A stretch of 64,000 nt of DNA. Source: Quercus robur. Taxonomy: Eukaryota; Streptophyta; Magnoliopsida; Fagales; Fagaceae. Made by a program: the position numbers and the translations under genes. Where the stretch lies: assembly GCF_932294415.1 (NCBI RefSeq), contig NC_065536.1, positions 2,542,001 to 2,606,000 on the forward strand, given 5' to 3'. Below are positions 20,731 through 31,497 of the stretch, in pieces. Each line of letters opens with the position of its first letter. The first letter of the stretch is position 1. The notes beneath the pieces are model-generated. The model was not told the DNA's origin. It did not search any database and saw only the letters and a program-made list of their open reading frames with translations.

Positions 20731-23700
20731 ATGAAGAAGAAAGTGTCGGCAGCTCCAAGAGGAGGAGGAGGAGGAGGAAGAGGAAGAGGAGGTAGAGGAA
20801 GAGGAGGGGCAAGAAAGGACGAGAAGTTTTCGGAGGATTCGTTTTTCATGGCGGAATCGAAGAAGCGGCGGAAGATTTCGGACGATGCGGACGTGATAGA
20901 CAGCGGCGAGTCGGACGATGAGAGGGGTTATGGATTCCGCGGCGGTTCCGATGGGGAAGATGACGGCGGCGAAGTTGAGACCGCCGACGAGGTGAGGCAG
21001 CGCGTGGCTATGGCACAGTTGGATAAGTATCGTAGAATTGCTAAGGAAGAAGAGGACGAAGACGATGAGGACGACAGCGATGAAGGGATTGATAGGGTAG
21101 GCGAGAAGGAAGGCCTCAGGGACTCGCTTGTGGCGAAAATTTTGCAGCAGGAGCAGCTGGAAGAGAGTGGCCGTGTTCGCCGAGCTATGGCCTCTAGGTA
21201 TTGTATTGCTTTTTCATTAGTGTCTATTGGTTTTAGCGGGTTTTGTTTAGTAAAATTTATAGCATTTGGTTCTGAATTGGGTGCTAATTCAATTAGAAAA
21301 TGGCGGCCTTAATACTTGTATTCTGAACAATATGATTGATTTTGAGTTAAGAATGTTTATTTATGAGAATATGTAGAACATGTATGTATGATCTACAATG
21401 CAATTCAGGGTACAAAAGCCGGAAGCTACTGGTGGGTTCAAAGTGTTATTGAAGCACAAACAATCTGTGACTGCTGTGGCATTGTCAGAGGATGACTCGA
21501 GGGGCTTTTCAGCTTCCAAGGATGGCAACATTTTGCATTGGGATGTAGAAAGTGGGAAACGCGAAAAATACCAATGGCCTAGTGATGATGTAATAAGGTC
21601 CCATGGAGCCAAGGATCCACAAGGTTCAGCTAAGAAGCATAGTAGAAATGTTTTAGCACTAGCTGTTAGCTCTGACGGTCGGTATTTGGCTACTGGAGGA
21701 TTAGATCGCCATGTTCATTTGTGGGATACCCGTACACGAGACCATATTCAGGTAAATCTAGTTTATTACTTTTTTTTTTTTTTTTTTTGGAAAAAAAATG
21801 TGTGATGATTCAAAACTAATTGTGGTTTTTGTTTAAACAATTACTTTGATTGGGTTTAACTGTGGAATGTCAGCGACCTATCAGAACATGCGACATTTAG
21901 TGACAGACAATAGAGAGCCTCTGCTGAATAAACAGGGTCTTAGAATTAAAGGGGTTATTCTACATTCTGGAGTCCACTTAAACTACGTCCTGGGTGTTAA
22001 ATAAATGTTTTGTATGGTACCAAAGTTCACTTAATCTGGGTTATTTTGCGCAAAAAAGATGTAAAAAAAAGTACTGTACCCCCCTGCCTGAGACTTGCAC
22101 TCCCCTGGTCAAATCAGCCAAGCTGGTCCGTCCCCACTTGGTGACAATTGAGCTACAAGCCTCTTGGCTTGAAGATGCCCAGATATTTTGCACACTGAAA
22201 TGCTTATGCTCCGTTTGTTTCGATGTAAAATATTTTCAAATGTAAAATATTTTACATGTAAACATTTTCAGGAAAAAATTTTCAAGTGTTTGGATTGAAC
22301 TCAATACTAGAAAATGCAAATACAAACCAACAACCACCAACCACCACAAACCCAATCACCACAGTCATCAACAGCCACCTAAATCACAACCGGAGAGAAA
22401 AAATCAACAAAAGCCAGCCACCCACCGCAGCTGACTCGGCCACCACTACCCACAAACGCACCCAGCCCCCACTGCAACCCCCAAGCCATCCCAAAAACCC
22501 AAATCGTGAAGGAACGAAAAACCCACTCACTCTCAGTGATTCCAGATTAGAGATCTTAGTAGCAGCGTTTCTAGATTTGAAACTAGATCCAAGCAATGAG
22601 CAATGGAGTGGCAGTGATAGTGACCTCGGGCCTCTCGCGGCAACTTCTCCGACGACAAAACAAGTCGAGATCTGATGGTGGTGCCACCAGAATAGAGGCA
22701 AAGAGCGGCAAAGGGTGTTGGTTGAGTGGAGCGAAGAGTGGCGTGCCGGTGGGTGCTGTCGCTAGTTTGGGCAGGTGTGAGAGTGGATGAGTAAAGTATG
22801 AGAAAGAGGGAGAAAGAGTCGGGTGTGAGGCTGTGTGATTTTTGTAAAATGTTTTACACTTGTTTTTTTGGTAAAATATTTTACTAGTTTTTACGCACAA
22901 AGTTTTAGTCAAAGGAAAATATTTTACAACTTTGACTATATTTTACCTCCAATCAAACACTTGAAAATGGGAAAATATTTTACAAAAAATATTTTACATC
23001 GAAACAAACAGAGTGTTAGATTCTCAAATGGCAGACATCCTGAACAGGTGACGGACTGCTGAGTTTTGAGAGGATTCTCCTTATGGCCTATCTATGTTTG
23101 CAAGTTGAACTTCAAAATTTATGTATCTAATATAAATTTTTTATTTCCTGACACTGTTAGGGCAACATTTAAAACCTGAAGTTTATGGATCTTATGTACT
23201 ATTCTTAATTGTCTGTGGTGTGTTTAACAGGCCTTTCCAGGTCACAGAGGATCTGTATCATGTTTAACCTTTAGGCAAGGGACTTCAGAACTTTTCTCTG
23301 GTTCATTTGATCGAACAGTCAAGATATGGAATGCAGAAGACAGAGCCTACATGAATACATTATTTGGCCACCAGAGTGAAGTATTATCTATTGATTGTTT
23401 ACGGAAGGAAAGGGTGTTGACTGTTGGACGAGATCGAAGCATGCAGTTGTTTAAGGTAAAGCATCTTTCAGTGATTCCTTGCAAATAGATTTACTTAGTT
23501 GAAATAAAATCACATAGATAATGTCAACTTTGCATAATAGCATAAGTTGACATGAAGGGTGATGGCAAAGGAAAGGACACGGTTTATACTGTACTTAAAT
23601 TAGATCTTTCCAAGAGTACATTTAATAAACTTAAAGTAAACATACCCGAAGGAAATGCCAAGAGCCTCATAGCTCAGTGGCATTGCACTGATGCTTGAAA

Positions 23701-26700
23701 CTGAGTCCAATTGCTACTGCAGATATGTGGTTTTAAACGGAGAACTCTGGTCCACATATTTTTATAGATTATTGTTTTCTTTCAGTAGTATATTTGAGTT
23801 TTTGTGGTGCTTTTTTTCTGTATCTGTTGGATTTGTCTTTCATGTTGTTATATTTGGTCTTGACATCACCTTCTATGCTTTGTGAAATAGGTCCCTGAGG
23901 AGTCACGTTTAGTATTTCGTGCCCCTGCATCTTCTCTGGAGTGTTGTTGTTTTGTTAGTAATGATGAATTCTTATCTGGCTCCGATGATGGAAGTATTGA
24001 GCTTTGGACCATGTTGCGAAAGAAGCCTGCACACATTGTAAAGAATGCTCATCCTTTGTTGGCTGCAAACACGAATCTCGAGCAAAAAAATAGTGAAATA
24101 ATCCCTAATGGACATAAAGGTAAAATTGTAAAATTCTGTTTTCATATTATCTATCATGGAAATTATATGTAATATTGAAGTATCAAATGGTCCTATCAAT
24201 CTTTAAATTTCTAGGATTACTCTATTTTTGGAGGAAGTAAAGATTTTGTAGTCAGTGAGAAAAGATCTCATCGATTTTCTTATTCCATGCCTTCTGTCAT
24301 TTACAAGTGGGTATAAAATTATTTTACCCCTGCAGAGTACATCAGGTGTTATACTTTGTGTTGTTTAAACTGAAATCCCTCAATCTTTAAAAATAATTGG
24401 TGGAAAACAGAATTCTAATATATTGTATTTTTTGGATAAGTATATTCTAAAATACTTTATTAATCTTTCTTTGTGCTTTTTCATTTCACCTGTATTCTAA
24501 TGACATGCTAATGACTTCCATACTGCAGAAAATGGTAACCATAGTTATGAAAGCTATCATTGTCAATCAGCAAATTCCTGGGTCAGTTCTGTCACTGTAT
24601 GTAGAAACAGTGATCTTGCTGCATCAGGAGCCGGTAATGGTTCTGTTCGATTATGGGATATTGAAAGTGAGACCAAGGACATTCGACCATTGTTTGACCT
24701 TCCATTGGTAAGCCAAAGCAATATTAAAAATAATTCTTAAATCTTTTTGCGATCAGAATTTACCAACATTGTACTTATTAAAAAAAATACCAACAGTGTG
24801 AATATAGCGATTACTATGGATTATACTTTGGTGATATATATATTCTTATTTTTTCAAAAGAAGTTCAAATGTGAATCTATTCTAAATTTTAAGAAATAAA
24901 AATTGATAATAATTGTGTGTGAATTTTTTTATCTATCTATATAAAAAAATCCTGTATTTAGAATAATTAGTAAATACTTTTTTTTAATATATATATTTTT
25001 TCTTCTTTTTTAATATGGATTATGCTTTGGGGTATTTCTTAATGTTAAGATTTGTTTCAATTACTAGTACTATTATATTGCTCAATGGACTTATGATATG
25101 CAGGCCAAATTTGGTATGTTTAGGTTTTTATGGTTGGTAGAAATTTTGTCTAGAGTAGAACTATAGAGATATGAAATGGAGCCTTTTTGAAGATTATATA
25201 ATTAAGATTTCATTTGAGCATAATGTGGTTAAAAGAATTGAATGCTCATTACATTAAGTTCTACTCAGCTTTATCTAGCAGTCTCTTTGGATGTCCTGGA
25301 TGCTTCAAATCAAATTGAGAGAGGAAAGATTTTATTGGCCAAGCCGAATGTTAGGAATCCTGAATGTGCATGCTGCCTTGTGTTAGTGCATGCTACCTTG
25401 TGATTGGTTGTTGTGGACATTAAGGTTGTTGGCAGGGCTATGTGTGCACGTGCATGCATCAGTGTGAGACAAGCTTGAGAGCATATGCATGGAGACTAGG
25501 GCTTGTTGTAACTTATTCATGCTTGCTCATGTGTGTATTTTTAGAGCATGTGCTTCATTAGATAAGCTGTTAGGCGGGCTGTAGGCCAACTGGCAGACAG
25601 TTAGAGAGTTGGTCAGGCTATTATTGGCTTTGGCACTTGGCCAACACTTGTATGAATAGGCTCCTGCCTCTTTTCACCTCATTAAGTGGAATATATGTCA
25701 GTTTCTAGTCTCAATTCTCTCTCAATTTTCAATTATTAAAAAAAAAAACAAAAAAAACTCTCCCAATTCTCCCTCTCTTAGGAGGCCTGGATACCTTGAA
25801 TCAGCCACTTCACTATACATTTCACACGCCCATAGTTTCTTAACACCAAACTTACCAAGATAAGTTCTTAGAAAGTCAAACCATGCAACTCAACGACAGT
25901 TCATGCTGTTTTTAGTGCAAGGATGAAGGACATCAAGATGATGAATCAACTATTGGAAGAATGTCAAAAAACATTCTATGAAATTAAAGGAAAGTTTAAA
26001 GTGAAATCAGTTCTAAACACTCATTCTTCAAGTATACAATGCTCACAATTCATTGCATTGCAGAAGATTAATTGGTCATGATGTGTTACTGTTTCGTTAT
26101 CCAAGCACAAGCAAGCTTGATCTAGTAAAAGGAGCTGATCCTGAGCCAAACCCATATTGCTCCCACAATTTGTGGTATTAAGTTCACAAGATGGGAAGAT
26201 TGCTCTAAGCTTGAAATGATTCAGTGTTGATGTGATTTAGGTTGCTTGTACAGGACTTTTTAGCAGGATTTCTAGACAGCAGGTAAAAATACGCTGTGAA
26301 GGCTGTTTTAATAGGAGTAAGGTGGCAAGGAAATGACTTCTTGGTTGCTGTTCTAGGGGCTGTGAATGGTGCTGGAGAACAGTGATCTTATATTTTGAGT
26401 GGTTTTTGTTGTCCATAACATTGATTTTATGGCGTTGAAAAGTGAACTGGAAATTAAAAAGGAAACAGAGTACATAGGTTTCACACTTAGGATTTCTAAG
26501 GCGTTTACTCTAAATTTAGTGAAGTGTTAGTAAACTAGGTTTTAAGCAACAAAAAGATCACAATAAGTACCCAATGACATAACTTACCCAATAGCAAAAC
26601 CCATTGGCCTGACCACAACTACATGCATCCTGGATTCTTGAATTTTATAAACTGTCCCTAATTCCTAAATATTTAGAATTGAAAATGAGAATTGTAATTA

Positions 26701-28419
26701 ACTAAATAAGCCTATACAAGCTCCAAGGAAGCTTGGTATCATCCAGTATGTGCCAAATCAATTCTTAGGCATTGGAGTTATCCTTGTTCTGCCTACTGTC
26801 TTTAGAGACTGTTGCCAGCATCCTCCATCACGTTTAAAGATAGGCTACTGTTCACTCGTTTGAACATGAACACATCATTTTTCATTACTTATCTTACTAG
26901 ATAATAGGTAATCGATATACTGTGTTAAACTGTCAGCAATACAAGTGGACGGCAGGGATTTCACAATTCCCATTTGGCAAGTATCTATGTCAACGATTAA
27001 TTTCCAGGGCGGATATTGGGAATTAACAATGTGTTGATTCCCCTGTGCCTTCTTTATTGAAGAGGGGAAAACCTATTGTGTGCATTGATTTAAGTCAGAG
27101 TGCTGCCCTTGATTTGGTTATATAAACATCATCCCCCTCCCCCCCCCCCCCCCCCCCTTCTCCCTGCAAACACATTTCATTTTTTACTTTATTTCTTATC
27201 TCTTTCTTTGGTTTATTAATGAGATCTTTTGATCTTGGGCTCACAATCTGATTGGTTGTCTGATTTGGTTTAGAGAGCCACCAAAAGAAACTTGTTTTTT
27301 CCTTACTTGAGTTATTTGTGTAACACAGGTTGGGTTTGTGAATTCCTTAGCTTTTGCAAAATCTGGACAGTTTCTGGTTGCTGGAGTTGGGCAGGTAATT
27401 TTTTGTCCCATATCTGCCATCTATGACATAACCCTTTCTGAATATGGTATGAGAACTTGATTTGCCATGATTTAAGAAAAGCTGATCTTTAATTTGAAAT
27501 TTCTAAGATCCCTATATTTAGTCACTTATCAAAAAATAATATCAAATCCTAGAAATTCCCACACACACTTTGTTCCCCTGCACCTTTCAAACGAAGTTAA
27601 TCCTCTTTCTGTCCAAAAATATAAGGGCAGGTTCATCAATCTATAATTTTGGTTGATGAAATTTGATTAAAGGATAGTTTTCAAAAACCTAAATGAATCC
27701 AAGAGAGGTTGAATTATTGATAGCACCTGGCCTTCAACTATTAGGAATTCCCCTTGATTACCTGATAGACAGTTTTGATGGGTGGGGTCATGTATTATCC
27801 ATGTTTTACTCCCCAAGGGTGGGTCCAAAGGGTATTGCCTTTGTGAGGATCTCATCATTTAAAAAAAGAAAGTGTAGACAGCAGAACCTAGGATGCATTT
27901 GAAATCATTACTGAAAGAGGGGGTCCGGGGGAAGATATCAAGTGGGATAAAAGAAATTAATGTTCTAATGTATGTATAAGGAAAAGATACAAGCTCAAAA
28001 TTCATGAGGTAAACGTGAATCTGAACTTCTGTCTGAAAAGAATCCTAGTCTCACTAGGTACTAGTACCTTCGAACCTTGGAGGTCCTTCCCTCTCTTGTG
28101 GGGCTGATGAGGCTTCTCCAAGCTTTTACTTTATAACCATTTTCCATTCGAAAAGCACAAAGAATGTGGAACTAAAAGTATGGAAATAAATTTCTGGATT
28201 TAATTTTTGACATTTAATAAGGCAGAAAACCATGGTACTGTTAAATTGCAAGTCAGTTTCTTCCATTTATAAAATTCTCTTATGTTATGCTTCACTTGGT
28301 GTCTACTGTTCACATTTTAACATGATAAATCTCTGCAACAGGAACCTCGTTTGGGAAGGTGGGGACGTATCAAATCTGCACAGAATGGAATTGCGGTTCA
28401 TTCCCTTAAGCTCTCATAA
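20731..28419 (+). CDS. YAO: YAO / RRP9-like U3 snoRNP WD40 protein
   Basis: Plant homologue of U3-55K (RRP9), a nucleolar WD40 protein that joins the U3 snoRNP for early 18S pre-rRNA cleavage; Arabidopsis YAO is needed for gametes and embryos. Seven exons join in frame: 20731-21197, 21409-21751, 23231-23455, 23891-24119, 24529-24707, 27329-27394 and 28342-28419, giving 528 aa (Arabidopsis about 504). The N-terminus has a Gly/Arg-rich stretch, a KKRRK basic signal and long Asp/Glu runs. WD40 repeats follow from about residue 170 (LHWDVESG, HVHLWDTRT, RTVKIWNAED, SIELWTM, SVRLWDIE), closing with RWGRIKSAQNGIAVHSLKLS. I chose ATG 20731 because MKKKVSA matches the family; an upstream in-frame non-ATG extension exists. 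Introns 2 and 5 hold transposons. No defects seen; probably functional. Confidence 0.94.
22060..22180 (-). mobile_element. Degenerate SINE in YAO intron 2
   Basis: The minus strand has GGCTTGTAGCTCAATTGTCACC, an A-box-like head, about 60 bp before a worn B-box region (GTGCAAGTCTCAGGC). No clear tail or target duplication was found. Confidence 0.4.
22207..23015. mobile_element. Harbinger/Tourist-like MITE in YAO intron 2
   Basis: Terminal inverted repeats: left tgctccgtttgtttcgatgt (22207), right acatcgaaacaaacagagtg (23015), complementary over about 26 of 30 bp including aaaatatttt. They are flanked by the trinucleotide TTA at 22204-22206 and 23016-23018, the PIF/Harbinger target. The ~809-bp body has AT-rich arms of repeated aaaatattttac and a C-rich core (22320-22540). 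No transposase is encoded. Confidence 0.85.
23655..23750 (+). mobile_element. SINE-like remnant in YAO intron 3
   Basis: The words cctcatagctcagtggcattgc form a very good Pol III A box. The B-box position reads tggttttaaacgg, which is poor. Probably an old SINE head. Confidence 0.4.
25349..25826 (+). mobile_element. Probable solo LTR in YAO intron 5
   Basis: A ~480-bp block beginning tgttaggaatcc and ending catttcaca, so TG...CA ends, with no internal retrotransposon sequence on either side. A 78-bp part (25634-25711) recurs as the LTR scrap at 17446-17755, showing it is a repeated family. An A-rich run (25739-25757) is internal. I did not find a matching 5-bp target duplication, so the exact ends are uncertain. 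Confidence 0.55.
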
Positions 28420-29590
28420 GATGGGCAAATGATTTTTGTAGCTCTCCAATTTTGACTAATCTGAGTTTTTAAGTAAAATGAAAAAAACATTTCTCGGCCT
28501 GGTCCAAATGATATATATTTAATTACCCTTCATTTTAACACTTAGTGGCTTTGTATCCTGTCTTGTAAGTTTATTATTCTTGTTTTGTTTCTCTTTCATC
28601 TGAGGGGAAATAGGAAATCATGTTTTTAATGTGAAATGCACTTATTCATCTTATGGTAAGAGAAAGTGCTTGGAAGAAACTTCAATTAGCACTTGGGATG
28701 GGATAGCTTTGTGATATCGGATGTTTGTCTGTGGGTCATTCAAGGGTTTGAATGTAGATTTTTATTGGGAGAGAAAAGTAAGAAAATGATATAGATGTTT
28801 TGATCAGACTTCAAAGACAAACTTTAATTAGTGCCTTGGTATAATCTCAAAAAATTATCCAGGGAACAACTGAATTTTAGTTTTTGATTGGAACATTTAT
28901 GTGATTTTGCACATTTTAGATCCAAGATGGATAGAGCCTTGAGTTTGATTCCTCAATTCTTATGATTTATTTAATAATATATTACTTATCCTCTGGTTGG
29001 TTGGCAAGAAAAATTAGGAGAAATGGAAAACTGCAGGTTAGTTTCAGTGTTTTTATTTTTGTTCTCTTAAGTAAATGTGAACTAGTTTCTTCCCCAAAAA
29101 AAAAAAATTAATAGCTTCAAAAAACTTTAATATGTTGATTCTATAGGCATATTTCTCTCTTTAGAATTGAGCATGAAGCAAAAGAGAAAACTACCCAATT
29201 GCATAAATGAGTTAAGTTAAAACGTTGAGCTTCCAAAAGGTTTTGATGGTTTCAATTGTAGAAAGTTGATTTATGTTTCAATGAGAATGATTAACATAGA
29301 TTTTAATCAAATGCACTTGTTTGAAATAAGAAACCTCTACTGTGGGCACAGGTGCAACTAAATTGCTAAGAGCTTATACAATTATAATCCCTTAAAATGG
29401 AACTATTAAGTCTTTGACCATTGTGAATCATTCACAAACTATGTACAAATATATATATGTTTGTACATATTATATAATAATAATATAATTATCCTTTTTT
29501 TAAAAAAATTATATTTTACACTTACAGTTTCCAAACAATGAGGTGATAATTTAAACATATTCATTTAAAACTTAACAGCTAACTGCCCTA
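28420..29590. other. YAO 3' UTR and spacer
   Basis: Follows the YAO stop. AT-rich, with no recognised coding sequence or repeat. The poly(A) site is not certain. Confidence 0.45.
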
Positions 29591-29597
29591 ACCTGAT

Positions 29598-30137
29598 TTT
29601 CCCGCCATGTAGTGTACAAAATCACAAAAAATGAATTAATTTCCCGCCACTGCCCACGCAAACGACGTCGTCGAGCTTACTCAGCTAAAAAAAAAAAACA
29701 ATTAAAAAAACGACACCGTCTGCAACCCACAATCACTGCAAATCCCAAAACCATCCCTACACAAAACCCAAAAATACAATCCAAACCAACCTCACAAGCC
29801 CGTAATTTCCACCAATTCCACTGTCCTTTTCCGTCAAAAAAAAAAAAAGCCAAAAATTAATTTTACCTTTACATTTATTTCCCGCCCATCTTTAACAAAA
29901 AACCATTTCCCGCCACCGCCAACGAAACGACGTCGTCAACACCCTAAAACGACACCGTCCGCAACCCAAATTGCCCTTATCAGCCACTACACACACAAAA
30001 TCCCCAAACTAACCCTACGCAAAACCCAAAATCTACCCCCAAATCCACCGTAATTCCTCCAAACACCACTGTCCTTTTCCGTCACATTAAAAATCCAGGG
30101 GCACTCAAACAACGGTCTTAGCTCTCTCATATAAATA
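29598..30137 (+). promoter_or_regulatory. SPT16 promoter with four E2F sites and a duplicated module
   Basis: TTTCCCGCC, a full E2F consensus, occurs at 29598-29606, 29640-29648, 29878-29886 and 29906-29914. A composite module is present twice, at about 29640-29850 and 29906-30085. In order it has the E2F site, aacgacgtcgtc, aacgacaccgtc, gcaaccca, caaaaccca and actgtccttttccgtca. A TATA box (tataaata, 30130-30137) follows, then a CT-rich initiator region. E2F sites drive S-phase genes, and FACT is a replication and transcription chromatin factor. Confidence 0.75.
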
Positions 30138-30159
30138 CCCCCCAGACCCCCCAAAATTT

Positions 30160-30243
30160 CCATTTCTCTCTTCTGTCTCTCTCTGAAATTTTCTCTCTTC
30201 GAAATCTCTCTCTCTCTCACCGAAATCTCTCTCTCACTTCTAT

Positions 30244-30275
<32 letters not shown>

Positions 30276-31497
30276 TCCACTTCGCCGATATTTCGGCCCT
30301 TTTGTTAAAAGCCAAAAGCTTGGCCGTAACCCTAAATAACCATTATTGTAATATTCAAAATCACTATTATCATTGTTTCTCTTTTGTTATTGTTTATATA
30401 GCTTATTAGCCCTAGGGTTTCAACTTTAACGATAAGGTTCTGATATTTCTAAACACGAAGAGATTTGAAGAAGGTCTTCGAGTTAATCAAAATGTGAGTA
30501 TTTCTAACTCTGCTTTTTTGGGTTTTGTTTGATTTTATTTCTGTTGTTTTTGGTTTCTTCTAGGGTTTTGTTTTTTTGGCTTATTGAAGTTGCGGTGGAA
30601 ACCCTAATTAGGGTTTAAAAATGGAGGGGTTTTGATTTTGGTTATATGTGTTTGGTTTCTTTGGGTTTTTTGGCGGTTTCTGTTACGCTAAACCCTAATT
30701 TCGGTGTGAATTTGTATGTTTGGAACCCTAACCCTAACCCTAACTTTTTTTTGTGTGTTTTGTGTGTTGAAGATTGATTGGTTGAGCTGGAGTGTGAAGT
30801 TTGGGTCGAGCTTGGCTTCTGGGATTTGTTGAAGCTGGTCTGTGAAGGTCTGGGGAATGTGAGTGTTTTTGGGTTCGATTTTGTTGGTTTTAGGGGTTTC
30901 TGGAGGGTTTCGAAGTTGCTGGAACCCTAATTTGGGGGTTTTTCTGGGATTCTGTTTTGTGGGTTTTTGTGGGTCTGTTTTGTTGTGTTCGAAATCCTAA
31001 CCCTAGCTTTGTTATTTTGTGTGTTTGGCAGGCCCAGAGTATGAACTTCAACTCGAATCAGCTTTGAAGAACAAGCCCTTGATCTGAAGAGTGTTTGAGA
31101 GCCCTTGTGAAGTTCGAGTAAGTGAAGTCCTATGCTTTGATTTCTATGATCTTAGTGGGTTTTTGAAGCTTTTTGAAGTTGGTGAAACCTTAATTTAGGC
31201 TTTTAATTTAAATTTTTATTATTATTATTTTGATGAATTTTGAAGTCTAACCCTAGCTTTATATTATGATCTGAAGATTGGTCAGAATACCATTAGTACA
31301 CAAGTTTAACCATAATTGGCATCATTATCTTGAGCTTGTCCTCCTAAGATCAAAGAGCTTCTTTGTGACTATCGAGATATGTAAGTTTTCTGCTTCAGTT
31401 TCATCAAATTTTAGGGTTTTTCAGTTAGTTGGTTTTAGTGTGTTGAATAATTTTCCATTATGTTGTGCAGCACAGTTATCAGCCCTATACTTAGCCA
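30160..31497 (+). other. SPT16 5' leader with several introns
   Basis: Likely untranslated exons, inferred from splice sites: about 30160-30493 (donor gtgagt), 30773-30858 (donor gtgagt), 31032-31117 (donor gtaagt), about 31270-31380 (donor gtaagt) and 31471 into the ATG (acceptor ttgtgcag). Two of the acceptors (gttgaag, ctgaag before attg) are atypical. The first exon begins in a (CT)n tract (about 30238-30270). Intron 1 contains a telomere-like run aaccctaaccctaacc (30724-30744). Confidence 0.55.

Noticed and set aside
22286..22912. Overlapping open frames on both strands in the YAO intron
   Set aside because: They are the GC-rich core of the MITE; no family match and different frames overlap.
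29987..30280. 97-codon Arg/Glu-rich minus-strand frame
   Set aside because: Translation of the (CT)n tract in the SPT16 promoter and leader.
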